This document shows positions 15,744-18,071 of a DNA stretch of 18,071 nucleotides, piece by piece. Position 1 is the stretch's first letter. Every line of letters starts with the position of its first letter. The DNA comes from CAZZBK01 sp964387325 (lineage in GTDB: Bacteria > Planctomycetota > Planctomycetia > Pirellulales > PNKZ01): assembly GCA_964387325.1 (NCBI GenBank), contig CAYLYE010000125.1, positions 1 through 18,071 of the forward strand. Direction: 5' to 3'. A model generated the notes under the pieces. That model was not told the DNA's origin. It did not search any database and worked only from the letters and a program-made list of their open reading frames with translations. A program made the position numbers and the translations under genes.

Positions 15744-16205
15744 TCAACCGGACGAGGATTGTTGTTTGGCGTACACGCGCACGCGGAGTAACCCCGCCTC
15801 ACAAGCCAAGGTGACGTCATCCACTAATTCCGCATCGCGTACTTGAACGCCAAAGTCCTGGCCGGCAATGACCGTGGGTAGCGACAGAAACGAGGGGCCC
15901 GGCAAGAGGCTTTTTAGATTGCCACCCACCATATTGACCAGTTCCGAGGCAACGTCATGCTGATCGATCGTGGTGATCTCATCGAGCGGTAAATGCAGCA
16001 TTGCAGCAGCAGAGAGACGCGCCGCTTGAGGTGAGAGCGCCAATACGACGCTGCCAGTCCATTGCCCAGCGATATGTACGGTGGCGATCAGTATGTCGTG
16101 GTCAGCCGGCGGTGGCTGGTCGGATCGCGTCAATCCGAGATTGAGCATCGTCGAAAAGACCGCATCCGTGACTTGTTCAACTAGGTTCTCATACGTCATA
16201 GTCAT
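15744..16205 (-). CDS. Second, divergent CheX-like phosphatase
   Basis: A 153-residue protein with the CheX plan: an N-terminal helix VEQVTDAVFSTMLNL (9-23), a beta strand HIAGQWTGSVVLALS (44-58), and the catalytic ExxN pair E88 and N91 in SELVNMVGGNLKSLL (87-101), followed by LPTVIAGQDF (109-118). It aligns in outline with the CheX encoded downstream of cheY (same length, same motif spacing, LPTVI in both) but differs in most other residues, so the two are old paralogues rather than a recent copy. The ExxN residues suggest it is an active phosphatase. It lies 16 bp after cheR and belongs to the same transcript. Confidence 0.82.
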   Translation of the reverse strand: MTMTYENLVEQVTDAVFSTMLNLGLTRSDQPPPADHDILIATVHIAGQWTGSVVLALSPQAARLSAAAMLHLPLDEITTIDQHDVASELVNMVGGNLKSLLPGPSFLSLPTVIAGQDFGVQVRDAELVDDVTLACEAGLLRVRVYAKQQSSSG

Positions 16206-16221
16206 GATTGGTCATCCGCGG

Positions 16222-17049
16222 CTATTTAAGTCGATAAAATACGCTGTTATTGATCTGCACTCGTTCAAATGAAGTATCGAGCCCCATGGTTGTCTCGGCG
16301 GCCCCCAAAAACAGCACCGCATGGGGCGCCATGACGCCTCGTACTTTTTCCAAGATTGATTTCTTTGTCTCGGGCGAGAAATAGATCAACACGTTACGCA
16401 AAAAGACGATATCCATTTGCGGGATCGTCGGCCAACGCTCGATCAGATTCAATTTGCAAAAGCTTGTCATACTGCGAAGTAATGGTGTCAATTCCCAGTT
16501 CATTCCCTCGCGACGAAAGTATTTGGTCAACAAGGTCGCCGGCAGCCCACGATTCATTTCGACCTGCGAAAAGCGAGCGGCTCGAGCCTTCTCGAGGACC
16601 TCATCCGAGAGATCGGTCCCCAGTATCTGAACCTTCCAGTTGGACAACTCAAGAAAGTGTTCGCGCAGCAGCATTGCGATCGAGTAGGCTTCCTGACCTG
16701 TGGAGCAGGCTGCTGACCAGATATTGAGCGAACGCTGAGTCGCGCGGGTGCGAAGCAACTCCGGAATCAGCGTGGTTCGTAAGGCATCGAACGGATGCGC
16801 GTCGCGAAAAAAGCTGGTTTCGTTGGTCGTCATTGCTTCGACCACCTGCTGCTGGACATCGGGCTTGGGCAACGATTGCAGCGAACGGATCAAGTCGGTC
16901 GTCGTGGGATAGCCGTGTCGCCGGGCAACCGGCGTCAGTCGAGCTTCGATCAAATACGCCTTGGCCGCATCAAGTTCAATGGCTGACCGCTGACGCACGA
17001 GATTACACACAAAGGTAATGGCGTCGGAATTCAATATGGCGGTGCTCAT
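16222..17049 (-). CDS. cheR: Chemoreceptor glutamate methyltransferase CheR
   Basis: Methylates glutamates on chemoreceptors using SAM, for adaptation. The 275-residue length is typical of a plain CheR with no TPR extension. The N-terminal helical domain ends with TNETSFFRD (75-83). The SAM-binding motif is SAACSTGQEAYSIAM (112-126), with D146 in GTDLS holding the ribose, and NVLIYF (219-224) closes the active site. AAGGG lies six bases before the ATG at 17049. The gene sits 9 bp after cheB, and so is almost certainly co-translated with it. No receptor gene is in the window. Confidence 0.95.
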   Translation of the reverse strand: MSTAILNSDAITFVCNLVRQRSAIELDAAKAYLIEARLTPVARRHGYPTTTDLIRSLQSLPKPDVQQQVVEAMTTNETSFFRDAHPFDALRTTLIPELLRTRATQRSLNIWSAACSTGQEAYSIAMLLREHFLELSNWKVQILGTDLSDEVLEKARAARFSQVEMNRGLPATLLTKYFRREGMNWELTPLLRSMTSFCKLNLIERWPTIPQMDIVFLRNVLIYFSPETKKSILEKVRGVMAPHAVLFLGAAETTMGLDTSFERVQINNSVFYRLK

Positions 17050-17058
17050 GGAAATCCC

Positions 17059-18071
17059 TTAACTGGTAATGGTAACTCGTCGACCGAGGGCGACGGAGCG
17101 CAGCAATTCGTTGGGAATGGAATTCAGCGGCAACACAAGTCGCGCAAGGCCGGCTTCGGTCACGGCGCGTGGCATTCCCCAGACGACCGACGTGGATTCG
17201 TCTTGAGCCATCACGGCTCCTTGAGCGCGCACCACATGTTCCGCGCCCCGCAATCCGTCTTGCCCCATTCCGGTCAGCACGACGGCTAGGCAATTTGCCC
17301 CGTAGACAGAGGCCGCCGAGCGAAACAGCACATCCACGGCAGGCCGACATGAATTTTCTGGCGGTCGTTGTTGTAATAACACCCGGACGGCAATGCCTTG
17401 ACGTTGCAGTTCCAGGTGAAAATTACCGGGGGCAATCAAGACCCGCCCGGGCTCCAGAGTCTCGCCACCTTTCGCTTCGCAAACGTGCAGCGAGCACTGC
17501 TGATCGAGTCGGGTCGCCAGATGTTGCGTAAACACCGGAGGCATGTGCTGTACGACGACAATCGGGACCGCAAAATCCGCCGGTAGCTTGGTCAAGACGG
17601 CGGTGAGCGCTTGCGGTCCGCCGGTCGATGAGCCAATCACAACGATATCGCATCGCTGAGGGCGATGAATTGCAAGTCGCTCAAGTCGCGGCGACGTCGC
17701 AAGACGCGCCGGACGGGATACTGCGGCGGAGATCGCACCAGGACAGAGCGCTTTGATCTTGGGAATCAATTGATCTCGAACGCTCTGAATACCCGCGGCT
17801 ACGCTGCCGACATTGGCCGGTTTAGTGACATAATCTGTGGCACCACGCGAGAGGGCTTCGATCGTGGCCAACGCGCCCCGTTCGGTCAGCGTGCTGAACA
17901 TAATGACCGGCAGTTTGGGATACACCTTACGCAGTTCGGGGAGCGTGCTCAGCCCATCCAGTTCCGGCATTTCGACATCGAGCGTGACCAGATCGGGATT
18001 GATCTGCGGCAACTTAGCGAGCGCAATGCGACCGTTCGGCGCGATCCCGGCGACCTCGATCTGCGGATCTT
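17059..18071 (-). CDS. cheB: Chemotaxis methylesterase/deamidase CheB (5' end cut by window edge)
   Basis: Removes methyl groups from chemoreceptors and deamidates glutamines, when phosphorylated by CheA. The window holds 336 residues, and the frame is still open at the right edge; the phosphorylated Asp falls at window residue 31 (LVTLDVEMP), so about 25 residues are missing. The receiver continues to VTKP (window ~81-84). After a linker rich in Ala and Arg comes the esterase domain with the triad S148 (GSSTGG), H175 (QHMPP) and D271 (TGMGQDG). All key residues are intact. A TTG at 18012 could be mistaken for a start but lies inside the receiver domain. This is the most upstream gene of the che operon that is visible. 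Confidence 0.95.
   Translation of the reverse strand, partial: DPQIEVAGIAPNGRIALAKLPQINPDLVTLDVEMPELDGLSTLPELRKVYPKLPVIMFSTLTERGALATIEALSRGATDYVTKPANVGSVAAGIQSVRDQLIPKIKALCPGAISAAVSRPARLATSPRLERLAIHRPQRCDIVVIGSSTGGPQALTAVLTKLPADFAVPIVVVQHMPPVFTQHLATRLDQQCSLHVCEAKGGETLEPGRVLIAPGNFHLELQRQGIAVRVLLQQRPPENSCRPAVDVLFRSAASVYGANCLAVVLTGMGQDGLRGAEHVVRAQGAVMAQDESTSVVWGMPRAVTEAGLARLVLPLNSIPNELLRSVALGRRVTITS

Noticed and set aside
18012..18071. TTG at 18012 as the start of CheB
   Set aside because: The frame continues upstream to the window edge as a normal receiver-domain sequence (EVAGIAPNGRIALAK), so the true start is outside the window.

Overview
The window looks like chromosomal DNA of a planctomycete, probably of the Pirellula/Pirellulales type. 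This is inferred, not proven. The basis is a secreted protein that joins squalene-cyclase-like repeats to DUF4159 domains (a combination I associate with planctomycetes), the compact Tad locus, the CheX-rich chemotaxis cluster and the moderately high G+C with many GATCG/TCGA words. Nearly every base is accounted for by ordinary-looking genes. No rRNA, tRNA, CRISPR array, phage or intact insertion sequence is visible.

Layout. (1) 1-1793 (-): a 3'-truncated exported DUF4159 protein. (2) 2011-3000 (+): a SAM-dependent methyltransferase. (3) 3058-3330 (-): a 90-aa two-helix membrane protein of unknown role. (4) 3512-4630 (-): WecB-type UDP-GlcNAc 2-epimerase. (5) 4799-6214 (+): a double-PAS, HisKA_3-type histidine kinase with no response regulator beside it. 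(6) 6334-11300 (-): a Tad/Flp-type pilus assembly operon read as prepilin peptidase (cpaA/tadV), cpaB, cpaF (tadA), tadB, tadC, without secretin, CpaE or pilin genes. (7) 11511-14447 (+): a two-gene unit of a pteridine-reductase-like SDR and a Zn/Cd-type P1B ATPase. The ATPase's metal-binding N-terminal domain is encoded only if translation begins at a non-AUG codon, best candidate CTG at 12345. (8) 14743-18071 (-): a chemotaxis operon read as cheB (5' end outside the window), cheR, cheX-like, cheY, cheX.

How the parts work together. The Tad genes supply the motor ATPase, two platform proteins, the prepilin peptidase and the CpaB accessory protein for an adhesive pilus or secretion system; the outer-membrane pore and pilin must come from elsewhere. 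The che cluster supplies the adaptation enzymes CheB and CheR plus a response regulator bracketed by two CheX-family phosphatases; receptor, CheA and CheW genes are not in view and may lie beyond the right edge. WecB and the methyltransferase suggest surface glycan or small-molecule work but are not clearly linked to each other.

I did not find a clearly new biological system. The points most worth checking are the non-AUG start of the P1B ATPase, the CheX-CheY-CheX arrangement, the Asp-for-Ser SDR next to a metal pump and the secretin-less Tad operon.
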